The position numbers and the translations under genes are program-made. Below are positions 17,514-26,488 of a DNA stretch of 43,523 bases, piece after piece (position 1 is the stretch's first letter; each line of letters starts with the position of its first letter). Below the pieces are notes generated by a model. The model worked only from the letters and a program-made list of their open reading frames with translations. It did no database searches and was not told the DNA's origin. Origin of the DNA: Bryobacterales bacterium (GTDB taxonomy: Bacteria > Acidobacteriota > Terriglobia > Bryobacterales > Bryobacteraceae); contig PLDF01000211.1 of NCBI GenBank assembly GCA_003135055.1, positions 19,495-63,017 on the forward strand, given 5' to 3'.

Positions 17514-17643
17514 CCGGAACTGTGCCGCGAGCCCTCTATCCGTATGCAGACGTACCATTGCCCAACGCGGCTCGGAACCATCCACGTGATAAAATTGAGT
17601 TACGCACTAAGTCCGCCAAGACAGCAATTCGTCACAGTTGAAT

Positions 17644-17937
17644 ATGAACATCACTCTCACTCCTGAACTGGAACAACTGGTGCAAAAGAAGGTTGCCCGT
17701 GGCAAGTACGTCAGTGCGGATACTTTCGTTAGTGCAGCCGTGCAGCGGCTGATCGACGACGAGAGCGGAGAGGAGGGCGAGATTCGCGCGCGGATTGAAG
17801 CCGCCGAAGCGGCAATCAACGGCGAAGAGTTCATCGAATATGACGAAACCACGATTCACGAACTGGTAAATGGCGTTCACGATCGTGGTCTGAAACATCT
17901 TGCCGCCGAACGCGAAGATACCGGCGTTCGCGGATGA
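17644..17937 (+). CDS. ParD-like ribbon-helix-helix antitoxin
   Basis: 97 residues from the ATG at 17644 (a TTG two codons earlier is less likely). MNITLTPELEQLVQKKVARG is the classic ParD/CopG ribbon-helix-helix opening, followed by YVSADTFVSAAVQRLIDDE and a longer acidic toxin-binding tail. Type II ParD proteins repress their own operon and neutralise a ParE toxin. Here the stop overlaps a following ATG (ATGA at 17934-17937), the usual coupling to a toxin gene, but only a 37-codon frame follows before typA. The antitoxin therefore looks orphaned. Confidence 0.85.
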   Translation: MNITLTPELEQLVQKKVARGKYVSADTFVSAAVQRLIDDESGEEGEIRARIEAAEAAINGEEFIEYDETTIHELVNGVHDRGLKHLAAEREDTGVRG

Positions 17938-18046
17938 AGAACCGCATCGCGCGTAGCGCCATCGCCGATCCGGTGAGGCGTTCACACCAGCGGGAACGCT
18001 GCACGCAGGGGCCCGGAGAGCGCCCCGTGCGCCACCATCACACCTA

Positions 18047-18047
<1 letters not shown>
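17934..18047 (+). pseudogene. Probable truncated ParE-type toxin relic
   Basis: A 37-codon frame overlapping the antitoxin stop by ATGA and ending in a TAATG overlap with the typA start. The first residues [13 protein letters not shown] resemble the start of ParE/RelE toxins. After that the sequence turns into non-protein-like R/P/H-rich text containing AGGCGTTCACACCAGCG (17976-17992), nearly identical to the intergenic repeat at 2377-2393. Reading: the toxin was cut by arrival of repeat DNA. It is too short to be an active toxin. The resemblance is by eye only. Confidence 0.45.
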
Positions 18048-19843
<1,796 letters not shown>

Positions 19844-19862
19844 CTCCTTCATCCAACGAACC

Positions 19863-19895
19863 GGCCCCGATCGGAGCCCCGACCGTAAGGGAGTG
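19863..19895. repeat. Dispersed intergenic palindrome element, copy 3 (inverted, diverged)
   Basis: GGCCCCGATCGGAGCC followed by CCGACCGTAAGGGAGTG, the reverse complement of the left part of copy 1. It lies between the convergent typA and SBBP-protein genes. Confidence 0.7.
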
Positions 19896-19931
19896 GTTGC
19901 CGGCAAAGGTACAAACCACGCGGTCGCGGTA

Positions 19932-22328
19932 CTAGTTGCTTACCCAAACTACCGCCGCCACTTGATTCAAGAAGGGCGCGTAATTCCCTATCGCGCCTTC
20001 GGGCAGTATCGTGAACGGCCCTGCGCCGATAAAGAGACCATCGTTTATGACTGCCAGGTTGTTCGCCGCGACAGTTAAGCCGACCGCCGCAACACCCGCT
20101 GAAGACACCGCCGGCATCTGCACGCTCATTTGATCCACGCCATCGATGGAACCGGCCGAAAGATAAAGTGGACCGGCCGCCAACGATATAGAACCAGCTG
20201 ACGAAAAAGCGGTCACGGCAACCGGATAGCCGAGTGGCCCCTGGCCAGGTCCTACGATGCTCCCAGTGCCGTAACTCCCGGCGAATGCATTCAGGCCATT
20301 CAGGAACACAGTGATGGAGGAACCGGCCTTCGCCGGATTGGCGCATGAGTTGAGCGTTCCATCGCTATTCAACGCGACCGCCTCGAACGTCAGCCCTAAT
20401 GATGCCGCTTGTCCGCAACTCGATGTCAACGTGCTGGAATTCACAAAAACGCTAGGGTTACTTGCGGCCACCGCGAACTGCTGGGTCGCTGTCGCGGGCG
20501 CACCGCCCGCGGCCGCAGCCACTGACACTGTCATCACCGTCTCTTGCCCCGGCTCGTAAGGCATTTGCCCTATCTCAAAAGGAACCTGGATATTGATCTG
20601 CCCCGAAGACACGTAGAGCAGCGGAGCCGGTACGCCATCGAATGCGACATGGACGCCCGCTAACGCCGTGGGTATCTGGGTTGTCCCACTTCCCGCAACG
20701 CCAGCTTGCGGTCCCAGTCCGTATCCGAACAGTGACAGCAATTGGCCGGGAGCCACCGGACCCACCGGTAACATGGTAGCCGCGTCTAACGCACAACTAA
20801 CTTGCGTTCCGGTGGCAGCACTCGAAAAGTCGAAGCCTGCGAGATAGCTTCCCGGAACCGTTCGCTGAGTGATGGCGCCGGTAAACACAACACCAGGCGT
20901 CAGCGGAACGTCCGAAAGGTTGGAATATCCGGCAATCACGATCACCCCACTCGCGTTGACAGTGATGGCGGAAGCGGTGATCCATGTCGCGGCCAGAATC
21001 TGCGTTGCCAGCAGGCTGCCGTCAACGCTGCTGAACCGCTGCGAGTAGGCATCGCTCTGTACGGTGATTCCGTTGGGCAGACACTGCGTGGGGACGTTGC
21101 CCGTGGGAGGAAAAGGGGGATTGGTGAATCCCACCTGAAACGGTGGCCCGGAAGGCGTGAAGAAGCTGCCCCCCACTGCCAGATTGCCGGAGTTGTCCAA
21201 CGCCAGCAGGCTGCCGCCCTGCTGCTCCGACCAGAGGATCTTCGCGCCCGTCGGATCGATCTTCGTCAGGAACATCCCAAGTCTCTCCCGCTGTGCAACG
21301 GTAAACGGATAATCCGTGGAGTTGGTAGTCCCTGTCACATACGCGTCACCTGCGCTGTCTACCACAAGCCCCGCGTTGGTCGCGCCGTTGCTTCCAGTCA
21401 GGAATGTCGAATAGATCAGCGTCGCGCCGTCCGCGCTCAACCTGGTCACGTACTGTTCGGCGCTCGCAAAACAGCCAAATTCCCCACAGGTCAAGGAAGG
21501 CGTAAAGGAGGTCTGCAAGGCTCCGGCGGTTGTGGGATAGGTCGCGTTACTGGCTATGTTCCCGGCGACGAAGATGTCGCCTGAAACGCTTAAGGCCAGA
21601 GAACCTCCGCCCACGCCGAGGGCCGAGAAGAGAAGCTTGGTGCCGGTGGGGTCCACTTTGGCTACGAACGGCTGGTTCTGGCTAAAGGCGCTGGCAACCG
21701 CGTATGCGCCGCCGGTTGCCGGGAAGCCGCTGCTCGCGCCTGTGCCCGTAATGTACGCATTCCCGCCGGAATCGATCGCGATCGCCGCGGGATTAGCCGA
21801 CGCTTGGCCTGCAAACAGAGTGGAATTCAGCACCGCGCCCGTCGGGCTGAGCTTCATCAGGAAAGAGACTTGCTGCAGTGTACTGGTGATTGCAGGGCTC
21901 GGCCCCGAGGTGACCGGGAAATCCGGCGAGTTAGTATATCCGGTGACATACGCGTTTCCGCTTGAGTCCACAGCCATCGCCGTCCCCTGATCGTCCGCCG
22001 ATCCACCGAGGTAAACAAAGTAGGCAAGTTGCGTCGCGCCCGAATTAAGCTTCGCCACGAAGAAATCCGCCCCATGCCCCGGGATCGGGCTGTTCTCGAC
22101 TTCTCCCAGCACGTAGAGATTGCCTGCGCCGTCGTGGCCGAGGGCCTGAATCGTGCTGTTTTCTAGGAAGAACGTCGAGAACCCGGCCGCAATGCCGGCG
22201 TGAGTCCCCGATAGAACGGCGGCCGATAGCACCAAGGCTCTGGCCCATATTGCCACAGACGTTGAGTCGGAGAGTCTCGCCCAACGCGCGGCCGAAGCAT
22301 CTAACGTTTGGCTTTCCGCGGTTGTCAT
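19932..22328 (-). CDS. Secreted SBBP beta-propeller protein with TIGR03437-type C-terminus
   Basis: 798 residues. A long N-tail is followed by a hydrophobic signal segment (ALVLSAAVLSGTHAGIAAG, about 30-48). Residues about 55-520 contain repeated blades of the SBBP type (DDQGTAMAVDSSGNAYVTGY; ANPAAIAIDSGGNAYITGT; NAGLVVDSAGDAYVTGTT). Residues about 540-795 match the Solibacter-type C-terminal domain TIGR03437: VAPGQLLSLFGYGLGP, LAGVHVAFDGVPAPLLYVSS, GQINIQVPFEIG and VALNSDGTLNSCANPAK. Such proteins are exported and surface-associated, with expanded families in Solibacter; binding partners are not known. The nearest upstream gene on this strand is the MBL protein, separated by a hairpin repeat. 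Confidence 0.92.
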   Translation of the reverse strand: MTTAESQTLDASAARWARLSDSTSVAIWARALVLSAAVLSGTHAGIAAGFSTFFLENSTIQALGHDGAGNLYVLGEVENSPIPGHGADFFVAKLNSGATQLAYFVYLGGSADDQGTAMAVDSSGNAYVTGYTNSPDFPVTSGPSPAITSTLQQVSFLMKLSPTGAVLNSTLFAGQASANPAAIAIDSGGNAYITGTGASSGFPATGGAYAVASAFSQNQPFVAKVDPTGTKLLFSALGVGGGSLALSVSGDIFVAGNIASNATYPTTAGALQTSFTPSLTCGEFGCFASAEQYVTRLSADGATLIYSTFLTGSNGATNAGLVVDSAGDAYVTGTTNSTDYPFTVAQRERLGMFLTKIDPTGAKILWSEQQGGSLLALDNSGNLAVGGSFFTPSGPPFQVGFTNPPFPPTGNVPTQCLPNGITVQSDAYSQRFSSVDGSLLATQILAATWITASAITVNASGVIVIAGYSNLSDVPLTPGVVFTGAITQRTVPGSYLAGFDFSSAATGTQVSCALDAATMLPVGPVAPGQLLSLFGYGLGPQAGVAGSGTTQIPTALAGVHVAFDGVPAPLLYVSSGQINIQVPFEIGQMPYEPGQETVMTVSVAAAAGGAPATATQQFAVAASNPSVFVNSSTLTSSCGQAASLGLTFEAVALNSDGTLNSCANPAKAGSSITVFLNGLNAFAGSYGTGSIVGPGQGPLGYPVAVTAFSSAGSISLAAGPLYLSAGSIDGVDQMSVQMPAVSSAGVAAVGLTVAANNLAVINDGLFIGAGPFTILPEGAIGNYAPFLNQVAAVVWVSN

Positions 22329-22371
22329 CTCGACCTCCGCTTCTGTGACAGCACGTCAAGCACCTCTTCGT

Positions 22372-22395
22372 AAGACAGGCCTCCTGGCCTGTCTT
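22372..22395. repeat. Perfect hairpin AAGACAGGCC-TCCT-GGCCTGTCTT
   Basis: A 10-bp perfect stem with a 4-base loop between the MBL-fold gene and the SBBP gene. A diverged partner (AGACAAGCCAGCAGGCCT) lies at 22443-22460. It is of the same design as the pair at 5874-5943. It may end transcription of the MBL gene, but no clean U-run follows on the minus strand. Confidence 0.65.
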
Positions 22396-22463
22396 TCCGA
22401 TGCCAATGCGCCCAATCCGAATACGAATCTATGCCACGAAGAAGACAAGCCAGCAGGCCTCTC

Positions 22464-23396
22464 CTACTGGTTCGCCGCGTCGAGTGAGATGGGCTTGAAG
22501 TACTCCGGGACGATAACGCGCGTGTTGGGCGAGGCCGCTCTGACTTCCGCGATGAACGATTGCAGCCGGTCGACCGCGGGTTGTTGCGAAACGTTGTAAG
22601 GGACGTTGAAGCGGTCCCAGTGAGTAGGCAGTACCAGGACCGGGTTGCCCAGTGCGCGAAGTAAGCGCGGCGTATAGTCGTCAATATTCCGGCGTTCGGG
22701 CATGGCGCCGATCAGAGCTGCATCGGGACGCAAGCCGGCAACTTCGCTCTCTATGTAATTCATGGAACCGAAGACAATGATCTGGTGACCCGCGATGCGT
22801 ATCAGATAGGCCAGCGTGCCGCCTTCCACGAGCTGTCCATAGCGAATCGGAGGCTTCGCATCGGCTGGAAAGAGCAGTGGACGCGGTAGCGGATTCGGCG
22901 CGGACGCGTCGGGCCGGCGGAAGATGCCATGCAAGCTGGGAATTACGCGCACCGAAAAACCTTCGAACTTCAGCTCGTCGCCGCCTTTGACCGGCTTGAT
23001 CCGGGCTTCCGGAACGCCGCTCACGCGAGCCAGATTGGCGGTGCTATCGGTTCCGATGACTAACGCTCCGGTCTTGCGGGCAATGTAGGGCATATCGAGC
23101 GAGTGATCGGGATGAGTGTGGGTCAGGAAGATGTAGTTCGCGCGTTGGATGTGGGCATCAATGACGGCCGTATCCGGCTCCATGATCGAGTTGCCAGTCA
23201 CCATAGGCCGAGTGTCATCTGGGGAGACAGCGTCGTTAGGCGAATTCACCTTGGCGCGCGTCAGGTAGGGATCGATGAGAATCACGGTATGGCCGTTGGT
23301 GACTTGCCAGCCGGCTGTACCCAAATACGTAAGTTGGACCGGTTGGGCGCAAGCCGCGGCTGCGATCCATAAGAGCACGAAGACAACACGGGTCAT
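22464..23396 (-). CDS. Exported metallo-beta-lactamase-fold hydrolase
   Basis: 310 residues. A signal peptide (VVFVLLWIAAAACAQ) precedes a UlaG/YtnP-like MBL domain: YLGTAGWQV, DPYLTRAKV, then the zinc motif THTHPDHSLD (H93, H95, D97, H98), and later SLHG and a final PTHWDRF His. The L-ascorbate-lactonase-like subfamily (beta-lactamase_2) fits best, but the exported location is unusual for UlaG. Substrate unknown. The gene ends 135 bases before the SBBP gene start and is 9 bases downstream of the YjbR-like gene, so those two are likely co-transcribed. Confidence 0.9.
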   Translation of the reverse strand: MTRVVFVLLWIAAAACAQPVQLTYLGTAGWQVTNGHTVILIDPYLTRAKVNSPNDAVSPDDTRPMVTGNSIMEPDTAVIDAHIQRANYIFLTHTHPDHSLDMPYIARKTGALVIGTDSTANLARVSGVPEARIKPVKGGDELKFEGFSVRVIPSLHGIFRRPDASAPNPLPRPLLFPADAKPPIRYGQLVEGGTLAYLIRIAGHQIIVFGSMNYIESEVAGLRPDAALIGAMPERRNIDDYTPRLLRALGNPVLVLPTHWDRFNVPYNVSQQPAVDRLQSFIAEVRAASPNTRVIVPEYFKPISLDAANQ

Positions 23397-23405
23397 GCGG
23401 CAAGA

Positions 23406-23798
23406 TTACCGCACGCGGCCCTGTGTCGGCAACAAGTCCGCGAGCCGCTTGGGGGCGATCTGGCGGTAGCTGGCGGCCAACAGTTCGGCCACTTCCCCCC
23501 AGTCCACTTTGCCGATATCGAGGCGCAGCGCCACCCATCCCTTCGGGCCAATGTACGCGGGCAGGTAGAATCGACCCGGTTGAGCGGCGGCCAAGGCCGT
23601 GTTCTCGCCGGGCAGCGCCTTGCAGGCCACGGAGACAATGCCGTCGCCGTGGTGGTCGTTGAGGAAATACGCGAACGTCTTCTTGCGGACGTAGAAGCCG
23701 GCGTGGGACCCCCTACATTCGCGCGTAGCTTCGGGAAGGGCAAGACAGATCCTGGTGAGCCGGACAAGGCGTGGCTCCTCGCGCGTAGGTTTGGTCAT
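23406..23798 (-). CDS. MmcQ/YjbR family protein
   Basis: 130 residues, the normal size. Motifs: LALPEATRECRGSHAGFYV at the start, KKTFAYFLNDH, and FYLPAYIGPKGWVALRLD with DWGEVAELLAASYRQIAPKRL at the end, all typical of the YjbR (DUF419) double-wing fold. Proteins of this family are proposed to bind DNA, but the role is not established. It stands divergent to the racemase-like gene with a gap of only 37 bases, so the two starts share one promoter region. Confidence 0.9.
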   Translation of the reverse strand: MTKPTREEPRLVRLTRICLALPEATRECRGSHAGFYVRKKTFAYFLNDHHGDGIVSVACKALPGENTALAAAQPGRFYLPAYIGPKGWVALRLDIGKVDWGEVAELLAASYRQIAPKRLADLLPTQGRVR

Positions 23799-23820
23799 TA
23801 GTCGTTCCGATCTGTTAGTT

Positions 23821-23835
23821 TAATACTTGGCTACA
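23821..23835 (+). promoter_or_regulatory. Candidate -10 box of the racemase-like gene
   Basis: TAATAC (23821-23826) ends 9 bases before the ATG at 23836, without a Shine-Dalgarno. Leaderless initiation is the simplest reading. Confidence 0.35.
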
Positions 23836-24552
23836 ATGACCACAACACCGGCCACACGCTATGCAACACGCTGTCTCGGCCTGATCGGCGGCCTTGGCGT
23901 AGGAGCAACCGTCCACTACTACCAGGAATTGGTCAAAGCTCACGCGGCGCGCGGATGGACGCCGCACCTGCTCATCATCCACGCGGATGTGAATCTGGTA
24001 CTGACCCACGTCAGAGACGGTAACATCACCCAACTGGCCGAATACCTTGCAGGCCTGGTCCGTCGGTTACAGGCCGGCGGCGCCCGGATCGCCGCCGTCT
24101 CCGCTGTCACGCCGCACGTCTGCATTGCCGAGCTTGCCCGCATGTCTCCGCTCCCGCTCGTGAACCTGATTGACGAGGCTGCCACCGAGATTCGCCGCCG
24201 GGGTCTCAAGCGCGTGGCCTTATTCGGTACGCGCTTCACCTTGGAAACCGGGTTTTTCGGCCAGTTGGAGGGCGTCGCCGAAGTGATCAGGCCCAAGCCG
24301 GACGAGATCGACTCCATTCACGAAACCTATATGCAATTGGTGAGCCATGCCGCCGGATCCCGGCAACAGTTCCGGACGCTGCCAGAGATTGCGCACACGC
24401 TCTGTGAGCGCGACCGGGTGGAGGCCATCGTTTTCGCCGGCACAGAGCTGTCGCTAGTCTTCAACGAGGGCAACACCGATTTCCCGCACATCGATTGCGC
24501 CAGTCTGCATCTTGACGCCATAATGCGCCGCCTGGCCCCGGCTCGCGACTAA
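23836..24552 (+). CDS. Asp/Glu racemase-fold protein without the two catalytic cysteines
   Basis: 238 residues. LGLIGGLGVGATVHYYQ is the opening strand and loop of the aspartate/glutamate racemase superfamily, followed by PLVNLIDEAATEIRRRGLKRVALFGTRFT. The family uses two Cys, in a CNT(A/P)H motif and a GCTE motif. Here these read A90-V-T-P-H94 and A-G202-T-E204, so both are replaced (Ala and Gly). A Cys occurs nearby at residue 96. Racemisation by the two-Cys mechanism is therefore not expected. It may be a related hydrolase, decarboxylase or isomerase, or a binding protein. The ATG at 23836 is chosen over a TTG at 23827. Confidence 0.88.
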   Translation: MTTTPATRYATRCLGLIGGLGVGATVHYYQELVKAHAARGWTPHLLIIHADVNLVLTHVRDGNITQLAEYLAGLVRRLQAGGARIAAVSAVTPHVCIAELARMSPLPLVNLIDEAATEIRRRGLKRVALFGTRFTLETGFFGQLEGVAEVIRPKPDEIDSIHETYMQLVSHAAGSRQQFRTLPEIAHTLCERDRVEAIVFAGTELSLVFNEGNTDFPHIDCASLHLDAIMRRLAPARD

Positions 24553-24565
24553 CGCAAAGCCAGAC

Positions 24566-24675
24566 GTAGGACAGACGATCGCCTTTTGTCGTCTGTCAAG
24601 CGCCTGTGCCTTAGCCTATGCCTTAGCGAGGCGCGACAGGGTCGAAAAACCCCGCCAGGCGATGGTCTGTCCTAC
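24566..24675. repeat. 110-bp element with 18-bp terminal inverted repeats
   Basis: GTAGGACAGACGATCGCC at 24566-24583 and its reverse complement with one mismatch at 24658-24675. Inside are a further GACAGACGA/TCGTCTGTC pair and a short tandem GCCTTAGC. It sits exactly between the convergent racemase-like gene and the MNIO partner gene. It could be a MITE/REP-type element and may form a strong hairpin ending both transcripts. Confidence 0.75.
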
Positions 24676-24689
24676 CACGCCAGGGAGCC

Positions 24690-25211
24690 TCACGCAAAAT
24701 ACGTACAGCAAACCATCCCCGGTATATTAGCGGCAACCTCGACGAAGTAACAAGGCATTCCCTCGGAAGCCGGCAATTCCGCGCCTTGTTCCAAGGCTCG
24801 AAATACGTCGTTGGGGTTGCGGTCCCACTCGATGCCATATCTGGCGGCGCTGCCGGCGCGCACCTTCAGCAACGCCGCTTCGAATTGCGCAATCGATGCC
24901 ACCAGATGATCGGCGTGCCCGCTCATTGCCGCCACGAACTGCCGCCCGGCTTCTTCCGCAAACGGCGACGCCGCCGTGCCCGCGTAGAACTCCGCCACGG
25001 CTTGGCCAAACAGGCCGAGGCGCCTCATCAGTCGCGCCGTATGAACGCAGGTCCGCTCCAGGTGGTAAGTGCGCCACCAGATGGCGATCTCTCGAATCGC
25101 CACGAGTTCGCCCGAGCCCTCCACCAGCTCCAGATACGAGTCCTTGGTATTGATGGGCCTTGCTTTGATTAACCGCAACATGCTGTCTTGTAACTGCGCT
25201 AAACCGCTCAT
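24690..25211 (-). CDS. MNIO partner protein (HvfC/BufC/MbnC-like role)
   Basis: 173 residues. It starts inside the stop of the MNIO gene (ATGA overlap, 25208-25211), so the two are translationally coupled. The N-terminal two thirds resemble the DUF2063/BufC N-terminal helical domain: LQDSMLRLIKARPI, IWWRTYHLERTCVHTARLMRRLGLFGQ, AVAEFYAGTAASPF and GRQFVAAMSGH. The C-terminal part (EWDRNPNDVFRALEQG) ends GMPCYFVEVAANIPGMVCCTYFA, with Cys at 154, 168 and 169. It is shorter than DUF2063 proteins (about 250). In known systems the partner binds the precursor leader and presents it to the MNIO enzyme. Family assignment is by pattern and position, not by search. Confidence 0.7.
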   Translation of the reverse strand: MSGLAQLQDSMLRLIKARPINTKDSYLELVEGSGELVAIREIAIWWRTYHLERTCVHTARLMRRLGLFGQAVAEFYAGTAASPFAEEAGRQFVAAMSGHADHLVASIAQFEAALLKVRAGSAARYGIEWDRNPNDVFRALEQGAELPASEGMPCYFVEVAANIPGMVCCTYFA

Positions 25212-26095
25212 AAGTGAAGCTCCGCCGATAAACGGGCCAGTTCGCCACAGATCGCGTCGCGACCCAGACTGGGAACGGCCTCTTTTAAGTACTCGTAGGT
25301 AACTGCCTGTACCTGCGATGCGCGCTCCATCACATTGGCCGCCAGAGCGACAGTGGAAGCGGCAGTGACGCGCGAATGGACATCCAACTGCAAACCCGCA
25401 TACGACGTTCCGCCGGCCAGGTGAAGCTCGCGCACGTTTTCGAGCTTCAATTCGCTCAAGAACCCGTCCACGTCAAAGCCGTAGTTGAGCGCATCGCATT
25501 CCATGTTGTAAACGTCGAGAATCAGGCCGCATCCCGTCCGCTCGGCGATCCGATTGAGAAATTGCGCGTCGGAATATTCGCCGGGAGCGTCGGGAAGCAG
25601 GTGCACCACGTTTTCCAACAGGAACGGCGCGGGGTAGCGCTTCTGAATGGCGCACACGCGCCGGCAAATCATATCCAGCGCTTCCCCGGTTCTGGGCATT
25701 GCGAGCATAGTACCGAGATTCTCTCCACCCACTGTGGTGTAGGCCAGATGTTCGCTGTGCCATGCGATATCGAAGCGCAAAAACAGCTCGTCAACAAGGC
25801 GCAGATAGGCTTCCGAGTAACCCTCATAGCTTCCGATGGAAAGCCCGACGCCATGTACCAGTAGGCGCGCGCGGCCACCAATGCTCTCCAGCTCGGCAAC
25901 GGCTTCCGGCCGGAGCTCGCATCCGCCGCCGGTGCGGAGGGCGATGGTATCGGGAGTGATTTCGATATATCGAGCGCGCTCGAGCAATCTTTCTAGCAGC
26001 GGAACGTCGCCGCCCTCATACGTGGTAGCCAGCGCGGGGCTGCCGTGTGCCGCTGCCGTGACGCGGCGTTGCTCCATCGCACCCGCACTGGCCAT
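25208..26095 (-). CDS. DUF692 multinuclear non-heme iron oxidative enzyme (MNIO; MbnB/TglH/ChrH family)
   Basis: 295 residues, the usual size for a DUF692 TIM barrel. Conserved metal-ligand motifs in order: H81 in VHGVGLSIGS, H116 in HSEHLAY, E161 in LLENV, D194 and N197 in LILDVYNME, H225 in ELHLAGG, D238 and H240 in DVHSRV, and E268 in TYEYL. MNIO enzymes carry two or three irons and oxidise Cys, Asn or Asp residues of ribosomal peptides. The start at 26095 has a GAAGGC about 8 bases upstream; a second ATG at 26077 is possible. It lies 27 bases after the small peptide gene and overlaps the partner gene by 4 bases. It is probably the modifying enzyme for that peptide. Confidence 0.93.
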   Translation of the reverse strand: MASAGAMEQRRVTAAAHGSPALATTYEGGDVPLLERLLERARYIEITPDTIALRTGGGCELRPEAVAELESIGGRARLLVHGVGLSIGSYEGYSEAYLRLVDELFLRFDIAWHSEHLAYTTVGGENLGTMLAMPRTGEALDMICRRVCAIQKRYPAPFLLENVVHLLPDAPGEYSDAQFLNRIAERTGCGLILDVYNMECDALNYGFDVDGFLSELKLENVRELHLAGGTSYAGLQLDVHSRVTAASTVALAANVMERASQVQAVTYEYLKEAVPSLGRDAICGELARLSAELHL

Positions 26096-26122
26096 GGTTG
26101 TTGCCTTCGACGGTCTCCGGTC

Positions 26123-26335
26123 TTAGCCGAAGTTTGCCGTGGCGATGCCTGGAATATCCTTGAATTCGCCTTCCGCGGCCGGGGCGCCGCCGAGGATTTG
26201 AAGATCGACTCCCACCAGGCCGCACGCCAGGCAGCCCGTCAATTTCACGGCGCGGGCAATGGCCGCGTTTAGATCGGGTAATTTCACGTTCCCATGAACT
26301 GCGAGGCGAATAGTCTTCGTTGTTGCTGCCGCCAT
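26123..26335 (-). CDS. Candidate MNIO RiPP precursor peptide (70 residues, CLAC motif)
   Basis: The peptide begins MAAATTKTIRLAVHG, continues NVKLPDLNAAIARAVKLTG, then CLACGLVGVDLQILGG, and ends in a 20-residue tail finishing GIATANFG. The only cysteines are C35 and C38 (C-L-A-C), in a glycine-bounded segment. An excellent Shine-Dalgarno (AAGGAG, 7 bases before the ATG) argues for high expression, as expected of a precursor. It is the first gene of a three-gene operon with the MNIO enzyme and partner protein. I do not recognise it as BufA (EGKCG), MbnA, TglA or ApyA. An alternative is a small stand-alone protein that binds metal with its Cys pair; the operon makes RiPP precursor the better guess. 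Confidence 0.72.
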   Translation of the reverse strand: MAAATTKTIRLAVHGNVKLPDLNAAIARAVKLTGCLACGLVGVDLQILGGAPAAEGEFKDIPGIATANFG

Positions 26336-26417
26336 TTTCTATCTCCTTTTTGGTAACCGGGCGATCCCGGTGACGCTGAAGGATAGTGAGAGAACGGCGC
26401 GTAGCGTTTCAAGACGC
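26336..26417 (-). promoter_or_regulatory. Promoter region and strong ribosome-binding site of the MNIO operon
   Basis: The 82 bases between the OmpA-gene terminator and the peptide ATG must hold the operon promoter. AAGGAG (complement of 26343-26348) is 7 bases from the start. A TTGAAA string lies near the far end, but no well-spaced -10 box is clear. Confidence 0.5.
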
Positions 26418-26449
26418 AAAAAGACCGGGCGGATCGTCTCCGCCCGGTC
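26418..26449 (-). terminator. Rho-independent terminator of the OmpA/Ig gene
   Basis: Perfect 11-bp stem GACCGGGCGGA / TCCGCCCGGTC (26423-26433 and 26439-26449) with a 5-base loop. On the minus strand it is followed by five U (complement of AAAAA at 26418-26422). It lies 40 bases past the stop of the 26489-29233 gene and separates it from the MNIO operon on the same strand. Confidence 0.9.
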
Positions 26450-26488
26450 GTTGCCCTGCTCGACGCTGATCTACGACGCCGATCTACG

